A stretch of DNA of 64,000 nucleotides, from the NCBI GenBank assembly GCA_900290245.1, contig OKRB01000001.1:1-64000 (forward strand). The letters run 5' to 3'. The notes beneath the pieces were generated by a model. The model made no database searches, was not told the origin of the DNA, and was given only the letters and a program-made list of their open reading frames with translations. The DNA is from Candidatus Sulfuritelmatomonas gaucii. Lineage in GTDB: Bacteria; Acidobacteriota; Terriglobia; Terriglobales; Acidobacteriaceae. Shown piece after piece: positions 24,198-33,654 of the stretch (positions within the stretch are counted from its first letter, which is position 1; each line of letters opens with the position of its first letter). The translations under genes and the position numbers were made by a program.

Positions 24198-26783
24198 CTA
24201 CTTCACGTGCACTTCCGGCGCGGTCGTCTGTGTAATGGTCTCGCGGCCGCCACCTTCGATACTGACGCTATCATCGCCGCTATGGAAAATCAAAGCTTCG
24301 CCGGTTACCGTTCCGCGTTGGGGATCAGTTAATTTCGGCGGCGCAGCAGAAGTCCCGGTCAGCACGTACTCTCCGGTGACACTTGAGTACGCCAGTTGTT
24401 CCCCGCTTCCATTCCGGCCCTGCGAGGTAAGCACCACGTGCCCCGTCGCTGTCATGCGGTCCACTTGCGTTTGCCTGCTTGATTCTCCTTCCTGATTCGT
24501 GGCCGGCATCAGCCTTAGTTCGACTTCATGGGAAGAGGTAGTCGCCGTTCCCGTTTCGGCGATGACCGCGTCCAGCACGCCAGCGCGCATCACTGCTCTA
24601 CGCTCGGCGTCCGAGTACCAAAGATCGCCCCCGCGCACACGGATCACCGCCGGAACGGCCGTCGTGGTGCCGGTTGCAGGACGTCTCAGCGTGGAAGGCA
24701 CGCCCAATCCCGCCGCCGAACCGCCCGCACTGAGCATGACTGCTCTCACTGGCTCCGAGGGATTGGAGCTTTGCGCCACTAGTGTTTGCAAATGCTGGTT
24801 CAGCACGATCACCGGCGCCGACACGGAATTCGCCAGTTGCCACAAGCGCGCGTGCCCGCGGAATTTGACCTCGCCTGTTGATTCATTCATTTCCGCATCT
24901 GCCGAAATTACATGAGCCGGGCCATTGCCGCCGAGCGCCAGCGCGCCTGAGCCTGCCCCGGTGTCGGTCGCGCCACTGCCGCCGCCGGAGCCAGCTGCGG
25001 GCGTGTTGGCCCATGTTGCTTTTACATCGCCGTGCGCAAATGCGTCTCCCGACTGCTGCGATACATCCAGCTTCTCGGCGGTCAGCTCCATGCTGCCGTA
25101 CTCCATGCGCGGGTTAATCGTCAGGTGCAACCACTGGCCGGTATCTTCATAAACGGCCTTACCTGCCGTTGCGCTGATTGGAGGCTGCGCACCAGACTTC
25201 GAATCCCGAGACGAAGAATCTTCACCGGCGACTCTGGGTTTCGCAACTGGCTGCTCACGGAGCACGACATGACCATCGAGTTCCGCAGATTGCAAATCGG
25301 CTGTACTACTCACGACCGTTCCGCTCGCATCTCTGCCAGAAAACCTTTTGCCCCCATGTTCCCTTGCTGCCTTGGTTCCCAAGTCACGTGGTCCGTCGGT
25401 ACCTTGGATTCCACCTTCTGAAAATCGCGCCTCCAGGCGGTCGCCGGTCGCGGTTTGGCGCGCGCCGGTTGCAGTGGTCTGCGTGATCGTTGAGTGGCCC
25501 GTTCCGATGAGCTCCCTGAGCATCGACCTTTGCGCGAACGTTCCGGTCACCTCATCGGCGGCCATCTTTGAGGGCACCGCGGCTGCGCTGCCATGCCGGG
25601 TTTCGCTCGTGACCACCACCCCACCAGTTCCATGCAGGCTTTGCAACTCCACTTGTCCCTTGCCCGCATCGTCAAATTTCAGCTGAGCCGTGGGAGAAGT
25701 CCATGTCCGGGTTACACGCAGCGCTTCGGCCTGCCCCGCGTTCGCCCGACCTGACTGCTCGCTCTCAAACTGAACGCCGCGCTCCAGATTCGCCTGCTTC
25801 AACTGGCCCTGAGCCGTGAACTCAAGCTCTGCAATAGGCGAAGTTCCATGCATCGTCCAGCCCTGCCGGGCTGAATCCATGGTCACACCGCCTTCCAGTC
25901 GTCCTTGGCGCGGCTGGCTATGTTCGTCAAAGCCCAATTGTGCTGTAGGAGCTGCCAGGCGGCCGCCGGTTGCAGTCTCTGCCGTGAATCCGCCAGTCGC
26001 ATCGAGCTGCTGTGCGGTGCCGTCTACACGGAACGAGATCTTTGCCTGGGCGGCGTCGGCCTTCCCACCCCGGTAGCTCACCTGTGCCGCGCGCAGCACG
26101 CACACCTGTGCGTTGCGATCAAACTCGGCGTGCTGTGCCCGCACCGTAACCAGCTCGCCGGCGCGGCTGGTCGTGAGCTCCACGTCGTGGTCCAGAGTCA
26201 GGTAGCCATGCTGCGAGTCGTACATGGCGCCGACCGCGCTCCCTGAACCCTGCGCCATCGTGAAATCGACACGCTTCGCCGTCGCCACCAATCCCGTGTC
26301 CCTGTCAAAGGTCACACCGCTCGTGTTCAGGTGGATCTGCCCCGAGACGCCGGCTGCACTGGCGGCTTTGGCGTTGCCGGCCGCGCCTGGAGCCGGCCGC
26401 GTTAGCACCATCTCCACGGGCCCCTCGGCAATGGCCAGACTGCTCTTCTGGTCGTAATCGAAGGTGTCACCAGTAATCTCGTCGACTTTGGTACCGTCTT
26501 CGCCGTAGAGCTCAATCTGCACGTCGTGCAATTGAATTCGGTTGTCTCTGAGCTGAACATATCGAGAGGCATGAATCTTGAACTGAGAGTGTGCGCCGTA
26601 CGCATGAACGAAGCTGAACTCTTTGGCCTCCTGCTGGATGTTTTGGGCCAGCCGCTGCGGCAGATCGCGACGATTCAGCACATTCTTCAACTTCGCTTTG
26701 ATCAGAAACCCACCCAGCGCCGCCAGCAGCAGCAACGCAGCCACCAGCACTATGGTTCGGATTCGTTCGATCGTAAACTGCAC
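24198..26783 (-). CDS. Fused LptC-LptA LPS transport protein, expanded
   Basis: An 861-residue protein where separate LptC (about 190) and LptA (about 185) are expected. Residues 9-30 form a single membrane anchor, then an LptC-like beta-jellyroll ([40 protein letters not shown]). Several OstA-type beta repeats follow, separated by low-complexity stretches (for example [20 protein letters not shown]). The C-terminus has LptA-like [18 protein letters not shown]. It presumably forms a long periplasmic bridge carrying LPS from LptFG/LptB to LptD. GTG start 3 nt after the upstream gene's stop. A segment around residue 460-475 ([16 protein letters not shown]) is encoded by purine-rich repeat DNA. 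The LptC-LptA assignment is firm at the ends and loose in the middle. Confidence 0.82.
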   Translation of the reverse strand: MQFTIERIRTIVLVAALLLLAALGGFLIKAKLKNVLNRRDLPQRLAQNIQQEAKEFSFVHAYGAHSQFKIHASRYVQLRDNRIQLHDVQIELYGEDGTKVDEITGDTFDYDQKSSLAIAEGPVEMVLTRPAPGAAGNAKAASAAGVSGQIHLNTSGVTFDRDTGLVATAKRVDFTMAQGSGSAVGAMYDSQHGYLTLDHDVELTTSRAGELVTVRAQHAEFDRNAQVCVLRAAQVSYRGGKADAAQAKISFRVDGTAQQLDATGGFTAETATGGRLAAPTAQLGFDEHSQPRQGRLEGGVTMDSARQGWTMHGTSPIAELEFTAQGQLKQANLERGVQFESEQSGRANAGQAEALRVTRTWTSPTAQLKFDDAGKGQVELQSLHGTGGVVVTSETRHGSAAAVPSKMAADEVTGTFAQRSMLRELIGTGHSTITQTTATGARQTATGDRLEARFSEGGIQGTDGPRDLGTKAAREHGGKRFSGRDASGTVVSSTADLQSAELDGHVVLREQPVAKPRVAGEDSSSRDSKSGAQPPISATAGKAVYEDTGQWLHLTINPRMEYGSMELTAEKLDVSQQSGDAFAHGDVKATWANTPAAGSGGGSGATDTGAGSGALALGGNGPAHVISADAEMNESTGEVKFRGHARLWQLANSVSAPVIVLNQHLQTLVAQSSNPSEPVRAVMLSAGGSAAGLGVPSTLRRPATGTTTAVPAVIRVRGGDLWYSDAERRAVMRAGVLDAVIAETGTATTSSHEVELRLMPATNQEGESSRQTQVDRMTATGHVVLTSQGRNGSGEQLAYSSVTGEYVLTGTSAAPPKLTDPQRGTVTGEALIFHSGDDSVSIEGGGRETITQTTAPEVHVK
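25354..25413 (-). repeat. Purine-rich repeat inside lptC-lptA
   Basis: The minus strand reads in units such as TTGGGAACCAAGGCAGCAAG and GGGAACATGG, like the tracts at 10841-10881 and 53215-53245. It is translated in frame as a charged linker. Confidence 0.45.
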
Positions 26784-26786
26784 AAA

Positions 26787-27434
26787 TTAATTTCCCACTC
26801 CGAGCCGCGCCGCCAGTCGCTGGGCGAGGCTCTCACCCAGTTCACTCCACAACAGGCGCGCTGTCGCGCCGGATGCTTTTTCGACAGCAGCCGTCAGTTC
26901 TACGAGCTGGCGCACGTTTTCCTCCACATGTTTGGCGCCCACTTGGTCGAGATCTGCGTCTTCCTCGAGGAAGGGTGCGTCCGTGCCAAAATCGATCCGG
27001 ATGTGGCCATCCTGCTCATAGGCGCCTTCGTCGAAGAGCGGGCCGTAGCCCGTGACCCGCACCAGCCGCGGTCCGCGGACCCAGCGGGGATCGAGTCCCG
27101 CCGCGGCTTCGAGCTCCCACAAGTTCCAGCCGATCTGGAACTCATAAGCGTAGTCGTCGTGCAGCAGCTCCAGCGCCTGCTCGACGGCCTGCCGCGGATC
27201 AGCGCCAGGGCCGGAACCAGGACCCTGGGCCTGCAAAGGTTGGCCCACCATGCGCCCGTAAACCCGCTCAAAAACCGGGGATTCGCTCCAGTCCACCGGC
27301 CAAACCGTGGCGGAATAGACCTTCGCTTCGCCGCCATGCGTGGCAAAGCCGCCCAGCACGGCCATCAGCTTATCGGGGAGCGCCTCGAGGCACAGGTTCG
27401 GATACCACAAGCTCAAATAGAGCGCGTCAGCCAT
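26787..27434 (-). CDS. Conserved-looking hypothetical protein upstream of lptC-lptA
   Basis: 215 residues, soluble, acidic, with no signal peptide. Begins MADALYLSLWYPNLCLEALP and contains YEFQIGWNLWELE and IRIDFGTDAPFLEEDADLDQ. I do not recognise a family. The start was set at 27434 instead of an ATG-like codon 15 residues upstream because a -10 TAAAAT lies 8 nt before it, the leaderless pattern seen elsewhere here. It sits between glyS and lptC-lptA, is followed 3 nt later by the lptC-lptA GTG, and so is probably translationally coupled to LPS transport. Confidence 0.7.
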   Translation of the reverse strand: MADALYLSLWYPNLCLEALPDKLMAVLGGFATHGGEAKVYSATVWPVDWSESPVFERVYGRMVGQPLQAQGPGSGPGADPRQAVEQALELLHDDYAYEFQIGWNLWELEAAAGLDPRWVRGPRLVRVTGYGPLFDEGAYEQDGHIRIDFGTDAPFLEEDADLDQVGAKHVEENVRQLVELTAAVEKASGATARLLWSELGESLAQRLAARLGVGN

Positions 27435-27442
27435 CGATATTG

Positions 27443-27448
27443 ATTTTA
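27443..27448 (-). promoter_or_regulatory. -10 element of leaderless promoter for the 27434-rpoN operon
   Basis: TAAAAT on the minus strand, 8 nt before the ATG at 27434; no SD. It would give lptCA-lptB-rpoN a promoter separate from glyS. Confidence 0.5.
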
Positions 27449-27539
27449 GACGTGTGGAGGCTGGTCTGGATGCGAGCAAGATCGCCCCGTTAATGTAGCG
27501 GCTTTTGGGTGGGAGCGGCGGCGAGCAAAGGAATGGCAG

Positions 27540-29642
27540 TTATCCCGTCACAATCTCGCTGAAATCCGCCATGGTCGAAAAGTTCTTGAGAACCTGTTCA
27601 ATCAGCCCCAGATTTGAGCTGCGGACCGTCTCATCCGCATCGAGCACCATGACCTTGTCGAAGAATGCATCCACCGTGGGCCGAAGTGTGGCGATCTGCG
27701 CCAGCGCCTCGCGATAGGCACGCTGTTCGCGCAGGTTTGCGATTTGCGGGGCAAGCTCCTTTGAGCGGTCCCACAGGTCGATTGCCTCGAGGGCCAGTTG
27801 GGCGAGCTTTGGCTGCGAAGGCTGGTAGCCCTTCTCCTCTGCCTGCCGCAGGATGTTCTTGATGCGCTTGAACGCAGCTGAAACGGCAAGGAAATCCGCG
27901 GAGCCGCGCACCGCGGCGAGCGCCTCGGCCCGCGCGATCGTGTCACGCACATCGTCAGCGCCGACGGCGAGCACGGCGTTGACCATATCGTAGGTGAAAC
28001 CGCGCACGTCCTTTAGATAAAACTGCAGCCGCTCGCGGAAGAAATCGCTCACCTGCGTTTTGCCGGCATCGTTCACGCCCGAGGCTTTTATTACGTCTTC
28101 CAGGGTCAGCGGCAATCCCGACTCGGCGAGAATCTTCACGATCGCATTTGCCGCGCGGCGCAGCGCGAACGGATCCTTCGATCCCGTCGGCGCGTTGCCG
28201 ATACCGAACATGGCAACGATGGTTTGAACGCGGTCGGCGAGGCCAAGCAACTGGCCTTCGACCGTCGACGGAATCGCATCTTCAATCGAAGCCGGTGTGT
28301 ACTGGTCGTAAATGGCTTTCGCGACTGTCTCGCCCAGGCCCTGCGCCCGCGCGTAGAGTCCGCCGATGATGCCCTGCAGCTCGGTGAATTCCTTCACCAG
28401 CTCCGTCGTCAGGTCGGTTCTGGCCAGCGCCACGGCCTTGAATAGCGCGGCCTCGTCGAATGCGGCGTCCCCTACCCGCGCTTCTGCCGCCAGCGCGGTC
28501 GCCACGGCAAGATTTTGCTCAGTTTTCCAGTAGTAGCTCCCCAGTTCCTTCTGGAAGGTCACATTTTTGAGGCTCTCGAATCGATCCGCAAGCGGCGTCT
28601 TCTGGTCGAAGTCCCAGAAGAACCGCGCATCTTTAAAACGCGCTCGCAGCACGCGAGCATTGCCGTGGCGAATGATCGCCGCGCCCTCTTCGTCGGTCTG
28701 GGTGTTGAGTACGGCGAGGAAGTGCGGCAGAAGCTTACTCGCTGTGTCGGATTTGACCTCTGCATCTTCCATCGCGAAGTACTTCTGATGATCGCGCATC
28801 ACGGTCACCAGAACTTCTTCGGGCAGGTCCAGGTACTCGGGCTCAAAGTCGCCGACGATCACGGTCGGCCACTCGGTCAAATGCACTACGGTTTCGACCA
28901 GCGGCTCATCTTCGCGCCAGCGCGCGCCTGGTATGGTGCGCGTGGCCGCATCGAGCGCCTTGCGGATGAACTGCCGGCGCTCGGCCACATCGGCAACCAC
29001 GGCTGCGTCGAGCAGACTCTTGGCATAATTTCGCGCCTGATCGATCACGACGGGAACATCGCCGTGTAACACGCGATGGCCGCGGCTCGCGTTCCCCGCG
29101 GTGATCCCGGCAATCTCCACCGGAACCACGTTCGAGTCCATCAGGGCCACGACCCAGCGTACTGGTCGAACAAAGCGTTCCGGCTTTCCCGCGCGCCAGT
29201 ACATGTTTTTGGCCCAATAAACGGCGAGCACTTCCTTCGGCAGCTCGGCCATCAGGATCTCGCTCGCGGTGCGTCCGGTCTGCTTTACCGAAGCGCCAAC
29301 ATATTCGCCCCTGGACGTCTCCACTTTCTTCAGGTCCGCAACCGTAGCGCCTGCCTTCTTCGCGAATGCCTCGGCCACGGCGGTCGGCGTGCCATCCTTG
29401 AAGGCCACCTTCCACGACGGGCCCATGACCACCTTTTCGGCGTCGGCCTGCCTGGCGAGCACGCCCTCGGCCAGCACAGCCAGCCGCCGTGGCGTGGAGT
29501 AGGTGGTAAGCTTCGCCTCGGGCGCAACAAGACGCTCACGCTTGAGCAGATCGCTCACGCGCTTGCCCAATTCGGCCTCCGCCCCTGCAATCATGCGGGC
29601 GGGAACCTCTTCAAGCCCGATCTCAAGTAAGAAGTCTGACAT
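27540..29642 (-). CDS. glyS: Glycyl-tRNA synthetase beta subunit
   Basis: Beta chain of the bacterial alpha2beta2 GlyRS, providing tRNA recognition. 700 residues, normal length. Begins with the family's FLLEIGLEEVPARM, continues with AVYWAKNMYWR and FVRPVRWVVAL, then TVMRDHQKYFAMED, YARAQGLGETVAKAIYDQY and GNAPTGSKDPFALRRAANAI, and ends in a helical anticodon-binding domain. glyQ lies 21 nt upstream, so the two chains are made together. Confidence 0.96.
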   Translation of the reverse strand: MSDFLLEIGLEEVPARMIAGAEAELGKRVSDLLKRERLVAPEAKLTTYSTPRRLAVLAEGVLARQADAEKVVMGPSWKVAFKDGTPTAVAEAFAKKAGATVADLKKVETSRGEYVGASVKQTGRTASEILMAELPKEVLAVYWAKNMYWRAGKPERFVRPVRWVVALMDSNVVPVEIAGITAGNASRGHRVLHGDVPVVIDQARNYAKSLLDAAVVADVAERRQFIRKALDAATRTIPGARWREDEPLVETVVHLTEWPTVIVGDFEPEYLDLPEEVLVTVMRDHQKYFAMEDAEVKSDTASKLLPHFLAVLNTQTDEEGAAIIRHGNARVLRARFKDARFFWDFDQKTPLADRFESLKNVTFQKELGSYYWKTEQNLAVATALAAEARVGDAAFDEAALFKAVALARTDLTTELVKEFTELQGIIGGLYARAQGLGETVAKAIYDQYTPASIEDAIPSTVEGQLLGLADRVQTIVAMFGIGNAPTGSKDPFALRRAANAIVKILAESGLPLTLEDVIKASGVNDAGKTQVSDFFRERLQFYLKDVRGFTYDMVNAVLAVGADDVRDTIARAEALAAVRGSADFLAVSAAFKRIKNILRQAEEKGYQPSQPKLAQLALEAIDLWDRSKELAPQIANLREQRAYREALAQIATLRPTVDAFFDKVMVLDADETVRSSNLGLIEQVLKNFSTMADFSEIVTG

Positions 29643-29663
29643 ACCGTTGTTTCTTTCGAGCCT

Positions 29664-30632
29664 CTAGCCGCTAGCAGCTGCTTCTTGCTGCGCCGTCCAC
29701 GCCTTGGCCACACCAACGGCCAGGTTACGAATTCTCCCAATCACGCCCACGCGCTCCGTCACGCTGATGGCACCGCGCGCGTCTAGCAGGTTGAACAGGT
29801 GCGAGCACTTCAAGGCCAATTCATACGTAGGCAGTAGCGGGAATCTTTGTTTTTCCTTCGGACTCGCGTTTTCATCTGTCAGCAGCGTGCGGACCTTTTC
29901 CAGCAGTGCCTGCGCCTCTGCCTCGTAACTGTTGAAGTGCTCCCAAAGCCGCGCCACGTCGGCCATCTCGAAGTTGTACACCGAGAACTGCAGCTCTTCA
30001 GCAAGCCGCACATCGTCATAGGTCACCTGCGCTCCGGTCTCCGGATCACGCGCCCACACAATGTCGTAGATTGAATCGACATCCTGCAAAAACGCGGCGA
30101 TGCGCTCCATGCCGTAGGTGAGCTCGGCGCAGATGGGGTCCAGATCCTGCCCGCCGCACTGCTGGAAGTAGGTAAACTGCGTAATTTCCAGGCCGTCCAG
30201 CATCACCTGCCAACCGACGCCCCATGCGCCGCCCGCGGGCCACTCCCAGTTGTCCTCTTCGAACTTAAGGTCATGGTGCTTCAGGTCGATGCCCATGGCC
30301 TCAAGCGATTCGAGATACAGCTCCTGAACGTTGACTGGCGGCGGCTTGAGGATGAGCTGGAATTGGGTGTGCTTGAAGAGCCGGTTGGGGTTCTCGCCGT
30401 AGCGCCCATCGGCCGGCCGGCGCGAGGGCTGCGCGTAGCCCACCTTGTATGGCTTGGGCCCAAGCACGCGCAGAAACGTCTCTGGGCACATCGTGCCCGC
30501 GCCCACCTCCACGTCGTAGGGCTGCTGAATCACGCACCCGCGCTCCGCCCAGAACGCCTGCAGGCGGAACAAAAGGTCCTGGAAGGTGAGGGATGTGGGG
30601 CTTACGCGCGGTGCGGGCTGGGCTGTAGACAC
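29664..30632 (-). CDS. glyQ: Glycyl-tRNA synthetase alpha subunit
   Basis: Catalytic class II core of alpha2beta2 GlyRS. 322 residues. Carries [58 protein letters not shown] and [13 protein letters not shown], all strongly conserved in GlyQ. GTG start at 30632 preceded by a GAGAGAG stretch. A -10 TAGAAT at about 30666-30671 gives a short leader of roughly 27 nt. The preceding 200 nt hold no visible gene. Confidence 0.96.
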   Translation of the reverse strand: MSTAQPAPRVSPTSLTFQDLLFRLQAFWAERGCVIQQPYDVEVGAGTMCPETFLRVLGPKPYKVGYAQPSRRPADGRYGENPNRLFKHTQFQLILKPPPVNVQELYLESLEAMGIDLKHHDLKFEEDNWEWPAGGAWGVGWQVMLDGLEITQFTYFQQCGGQDLDPICAELTYGMERIAAFLQDVDSIYDIVWARDPETGAQVTYDDVRLAEELQFSVYNFEMADVARLWEHFNSYEAEAQALLEKVRTLLTDENASPKEKQRFPLLPTYELALKCSHLFNLLDARGAISVTERVGVIGRIRNLAVGVAKAWTAQQEAAASG

Positions 30633-30850
30633 GGGCTCATCTCTCTCATTGGGACTAAGGGATGATTCTATCAGCCGGAACGCGTGCTTCCGTCACTGCG
30701 ATGTGACCCCGGATTCACACTTTGGTCACGTTGCCATAGCCTTCTAGATCAATAAGATCAGCGCTGAGATCCGCAATCCGGCGGAGAAAGCTCAAGCCTT
30801 GGTATAGAACCATGGACATCGAATCGGCTCCGCTTCCAAAACCAGTTTGA

Positions 30851-31609
30851 TTACCCACCCAGCCTCGCCAGCGCCTCCGCGCTGCGCAGTTTCTTCTCCA
30901 GATGCCGCTCCAGCGTCTGCAATGTGAACCGGCGCAAATCCTGTCCGCGCTTGCGCGTCCAGGGCTCGACGGCAAAGGCCGACGCCGGCGCGCGTAGCAT
31001 CCGTTGGGCCAATTGCCAGCTATCGGCAGAGAGCTCACTGGCGCTGCCATTGCGATGCAGCCCGCAGAACAAGCCGTCGGCATAATTCGAGAACGACACT
31101 TTAGCCGCCTGTAATGCCTCGCCACAAACGATGCAATGAGCGATATCCGGCAGAAGACCCATCAAGCGCGTCATCCAAAGCGAGAAGTACGTCAGCGGCA
31201 TCCACGGCTGGACGGTTTCCGATTGGGCAGCAGTTGTGTGTTCGAGCACGGAAACGAGCAGGCGAAAGACTGTTTCCTGCGGATCGCGTTCGGGCAGGGC
31301 CTCGTCAATCACCTCGGCGAAGAAACTCAGCACGGCCATGCGTGCGTGATCGACAGGCGCCGAGAGCGGCGAGCGGAGGATCTCCAACTGATCGAGACGA
31401 ACGAGTTCCTGCCTTGGCCGCTCAGCAAACCAGGCGCGAGCCAGAGTCATCGGCTCCACAGCCCCGCCAAAACGTTTGCGGCTTTTGAGCGCCGCTTTGG
31501 CCACGCCGCGCATGCGGCCGTAATCGCGCGTAAAGAAGCTGACGATGAGGTCAGACTCATGCACTGGCCAGGTGCGAAGGACTACCGCTTCCGAGGTGAG
31601 CACGGGCAT
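30851..31609 (-). CDS. recO: RecO, DNA repair protein
   Basis: RecF-pathway mediator that anneals complementary strands and loads RecA onto SSB-coated DNA. 252 residues. The N-terminal OB fold starts TSEAVVLRTWPVHESDLIVSFF and continues RMRGVAKAALKSRKRFGG. A helical middle follows, then the Cys motif CIVCGEALQAA with FCGLH about 22 residues on, the zinc site seen in many RecO proteins. No clear SD. Lies between the ferredoxin gene and glyQ on the same strand. Confidence 0.9.
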   Translation of the reverse strand: MPVLTSEAVVLRTWPVHESDLIVSFFTRDYGRMRGVAKAALKSRKRFGGAVEPMTLARAWFAERPRQELVRLDQLEILRSPLSAPVDHARMAVLSFFAEVIDEALPERDPQETVFRLLVSVLEHTTAAQSETVQPWMPLTYFSLWMTRLMGLLPDIAHCIVCGEALQAAKVSFSNYADGLFCGLHRNGSASELSADSWQLAQRMLRAPASAFAVEPWTRKRGQDLRRFTLQTLERHLEKKLRSAEALARLGG

Positions 31610-31710
31610 GCATCTTCATCATCGCACTGCAAAGATACAAACGCGCATCCGGCCCGAGGGCAGGACGCGCGTTGGTGACGATTCAGGATGTCGCGAGCAA
31701 CAGCGCTCGA

Positions 31711-31971
31711 TCAGCGCCCGAAGTGCTTCGCATTCTTCTCGGAAAAGTGCGCCCACTTCTCCGGCAGATCGTCCTGGGCAAAGATGGCCGAGACCGGGCA
31801 AACCGGCACGCAAGCGCCGCAGTCGATGCACTCGACCGGGTCAATAAACAACTGATCGGACTCGGCGAAATCTGCTTCATCTTTCTTTGGGTGGATGCAA
31901 TCGACCGGACAGGCGTCCACGCAGGCGGTGTCCTTTGTGCCGATACAAGGTTCTGCAATTACGTATGCCAT
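31711..31971 (-). CDS. Seven-iron (3Fe-4S/4Fe-4S) ferredoxin
   Basis: 86-residue electron carrier of the FdxA type. The first cluster motif is C9-x7-C17-x3-C21-P with C25; the second is C48-x2-C51-x2-C54-x3-C58-P. The wide spacing between the first two Cys residues marks the [3Fe-4S] site of 7Fe ferredoxins, like those of Azotobacter and actinobacteria. GGAGAG lies 6-7 nt before the ATG. Redox partner is not apparent from the neighbours (recO and suhB). Confidence 0.92.
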   Translation of the reverse strand: MAYVIAEPCIGTKDTACVDACPVDCIHPKKDEADFAESDQLFIDPVECIDCGACVPVCPVSAIFAQDDLPEKWAHFSEKNAKHFGR

Positions 31972-32116
31972 TTCTGCTCTCCGGGGCTTTCAGCGGTCCT
32001 ACAAGCTCGGGCCGCTCAGGACTTCACGTCGCTGATAGTAGCACACGGCGCCGAGGGCTCGGGTCAATCCGTGGGAATCGGGTTTTGCCATGCGAGAACA
32101 ACAGGGAGTAGTGAGC

Positions 32117-32226
32117 AGCCAATAGGGAATAGAAAAACAGTGAGGGAGCAAACGCCGGCTCATTCGCAAAGGAATCACGTTTCGAGGGAATCGGTTCGCG
32201 TCTCTTCTTTCTATTCCCTACTGGCT
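32117..32226. repeat. Imperfect 19-bp inverted repeat flanking the 3' end of suhB
   Basis: Arms AGCCAATAGGGAATAGAAA (32117-32135) and 32208-32226 pair with one mismatch over a 72-nt loop; similarity extends outward as GAGAACA on both sides. The distal arm covers the suhB stop codon, the same arrangement as at cysH (8334-8405). Confidence 0.7.
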
Positions 32227-33129
32227 ATTACCTGTTCTCTCTCTCCGCGCCTGCGCAAACTCCTCGGGGGTAGGGATGGGCGACAAGCCCCGCCCGGCGA
32301 ACATGTCGCGGAAAAACCCAATCAGCTCGTCGTGAATCAGCCCATTCGACGCAAGAACTTCGTCGCTGGCGAGTTGCACATGCGCGCCGGAAAAGTCAGT
32401 GACGCGGCCGCCGGCCTCCTCCACAAGCAGAATTCCAGCCGCCGTGTCCCATGGATTCAGGTTGAACTCCCAAAACGCGTCCATTCGCCCACAGGCCACG
32501 TACGCCAAATCGAGCGCCGCCGAGCCGGCCCGCCGCACCCCGTGCGAGCGCAGCGTGAATTCGTGGTAGAAGTGAACATTCGGGCTCGAATGGCGTTTGC
32601 GGCTGGGAAAGCCGGTTGCCAGCAGTGCCTCAGCGAGTTCGGCCGTGCGCGAGACCCTCACCGCATTGCCATTCAGTCGCGTACCGTGCCCGCGCTCGGC
32701 AGAGAACAGCTCATCGCGCATGGGATCGTAGATGACTCCGGCCACCAGCGTGCCGTCCTGGTCCGGTCTGGTGCCTGCGGGGCGGTGCTCCAGTCCCAAG
32801 GAAACGGCAAACTGCGGGAATCCGTGAGCGAAGTTCGTGGTTCCGTCCAGAGGGTCAACGTACCAGCGGAACTCGCCTTCCAGCCGATCGCGCGTGCCCT
32901 CTTCGCCATAAACTCCGTATTCCGGAAAGGCCTCGCCGAGCCGGGTGCGCACAAGTTTTTCCACGGCACGGTCAGCTACCGTCACCAGGTCTACGTCGCC
33001 CTTGTACTCGGTCTTGACACCCTGGGAGAAGTACTCGCGCAAGCGCGCACCCGCTTCGTGCGCAATCTCCGACGCTTTGGGGACGTACATCAGAGTCGAT
33101 GCAATCGCCTGCTCTGTCTCCCCCCTCAC
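32218..33129 (-). CDS. suhB: Inositol monophosphatase family protein (SuhB-like)
   Basis: Mg-dependent phosphatase of the IMPase fold, acting on inositol-1-phosphate or related sugar phosphates; in E. coli SuhB also serves in rRNA antitermination. 303 residues. Metal-binding motifs: YGEEGT (motif with the first Glu), WYVDPLDGTTNFAHGFP at about residues 88-104, and WDTAAGILLVEEAGGRVTDF near the C-terminus. The GTG start overlaps the stop of the hfq-like gene as GTGA; an internal ATG at residue 14 (MYVPK) is an alternative. Coupling to an Hfq-like RNA-binding protein is notable but the joint role is unknown. Confidence 0.88.
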   Translation of the reverse strand: MRGETEQAIASTLMYVPKASEIAHEAGARLREYFSQGVKTEYKGDVDLVTVADRAVEKLVRTRLGEAFPEYGVYGEEGTRDRLEGEFRWYVDPLDGTTNFAHGFPQFAVSLGLEHRPAGTRPDQDGTLVAGVIYDPMRDELFSAERGHGTRLNGNAVRVSRTAELAEALLATGFPSRKRHSSPNVHFYHEFTLRSHGVRRAGSAALDLAYVACGRMDAFWEFNLNPWDTAAGILLVEEAGGRVTDFSGAHVQLASDEVLASNGLIHDELIGFFRDMFAGRGLSPIPTPEEFAQARRERTGNSQ

Positions 33130-33434
33130 AAGGCAGCCCCGTTTGCCGCGGGGGGGGCGACTGTCTCATAGCGTGGCGCCCGGCGCCGGCCCACTTCGCT
33201 GATCGTGCGAATCTGGTTCTTGTAAATGAAAAGGTTGGGTTGGCCCTCACGCGTCAGGCGCAGCATGGAATCGTCAAAATACTCAATCCAGCCGCGCACC
33301 GTTTCGCCGTCGCGCAGTTTGATGTTCACAATTACCTGGCGCTCACTCAGTGAGCGCAGATAGAGCGCTTCCTGGCCGGTTTCGCCAGGTGGAGGCGTTT
33401 TGGAGCGGCGGCGCGATGAGAGGGGCGGTGTCAT
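33126..33434 (-). CDS. Hfq-like Sm-fold RNA-binding protein
   Basis: 102 residues with an Arg/Ser/Pro-rich N-terminus, an Sm domain at about 24-80, and an Ala/Pro-rich tail. Sm1-like part: LSERQVIVNIKLRDGETVRGWIEYFDDSMLRL is matched here in pieces SERQVIVNIKLRDGETV and GWIEYFDDSMLRL. Sm2-like part: LFIYKNQIRTIS, where canonical Hfq has YKHAIST; the conserved His is Asn73 here. Hfq normally acts as a hexameric sRNA chaperone. The fold is convincing, but the changed Sm2 motif makes U-rich RNA binding uncertain. The start lies 6 nt after a -10 TAAAAT, so the mRNA is probably leaderless. Overlaps suhB by 4 nt. Confidence 0.75.
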   Translation of the reverse strand: MTPPLSSRRRSKTPPPGETGQEALYLRSLSERQVIVNIKLRDGETVRGWIEYFDDSMLRLTREGQPNLFIYKNQIRTISEVGRRRAPRYETVAPPAANGAAL

Positions 33435-33440
33435 ACAGCC

Positions 33441-33446
33441 ATTTTA
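33441..33446 (-). promoter_or_regulatory. -10 element of leaderless promoter for the hfq-like/suhB operon
   Basis: TAAAAT on the minus strand ends 6 nt before the ATG at 33434; no Shine-Dalgarno and no clear -35. Confidence 0.55.
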
Positions 33447-33654
33447 GATGCAGGGGCTGACGACGATGGCTTCTGGGGGCGCAAATCTCCTATGCCAGTA
33501 TCGGTTAATCGCGATCGCTCGCACCGCAGCGGGTCGCGGTTTGGCAATGACGCGTTCAACGCGCCAAGACACTCTGGCGGCGCATCGCATCCAACGCGAA
33601 TCAAACTGACCTGTGGTCGATAGGCGGTTTGGCGGCCACCTTTTGCGCTGATTG

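Noticed and set aside
31672-33171. 499-residue plus-strand frame across the ferredoxin and suhB genes
   Set aside because: It reads antisense through two well-supported genes and a repeat; no independent support.
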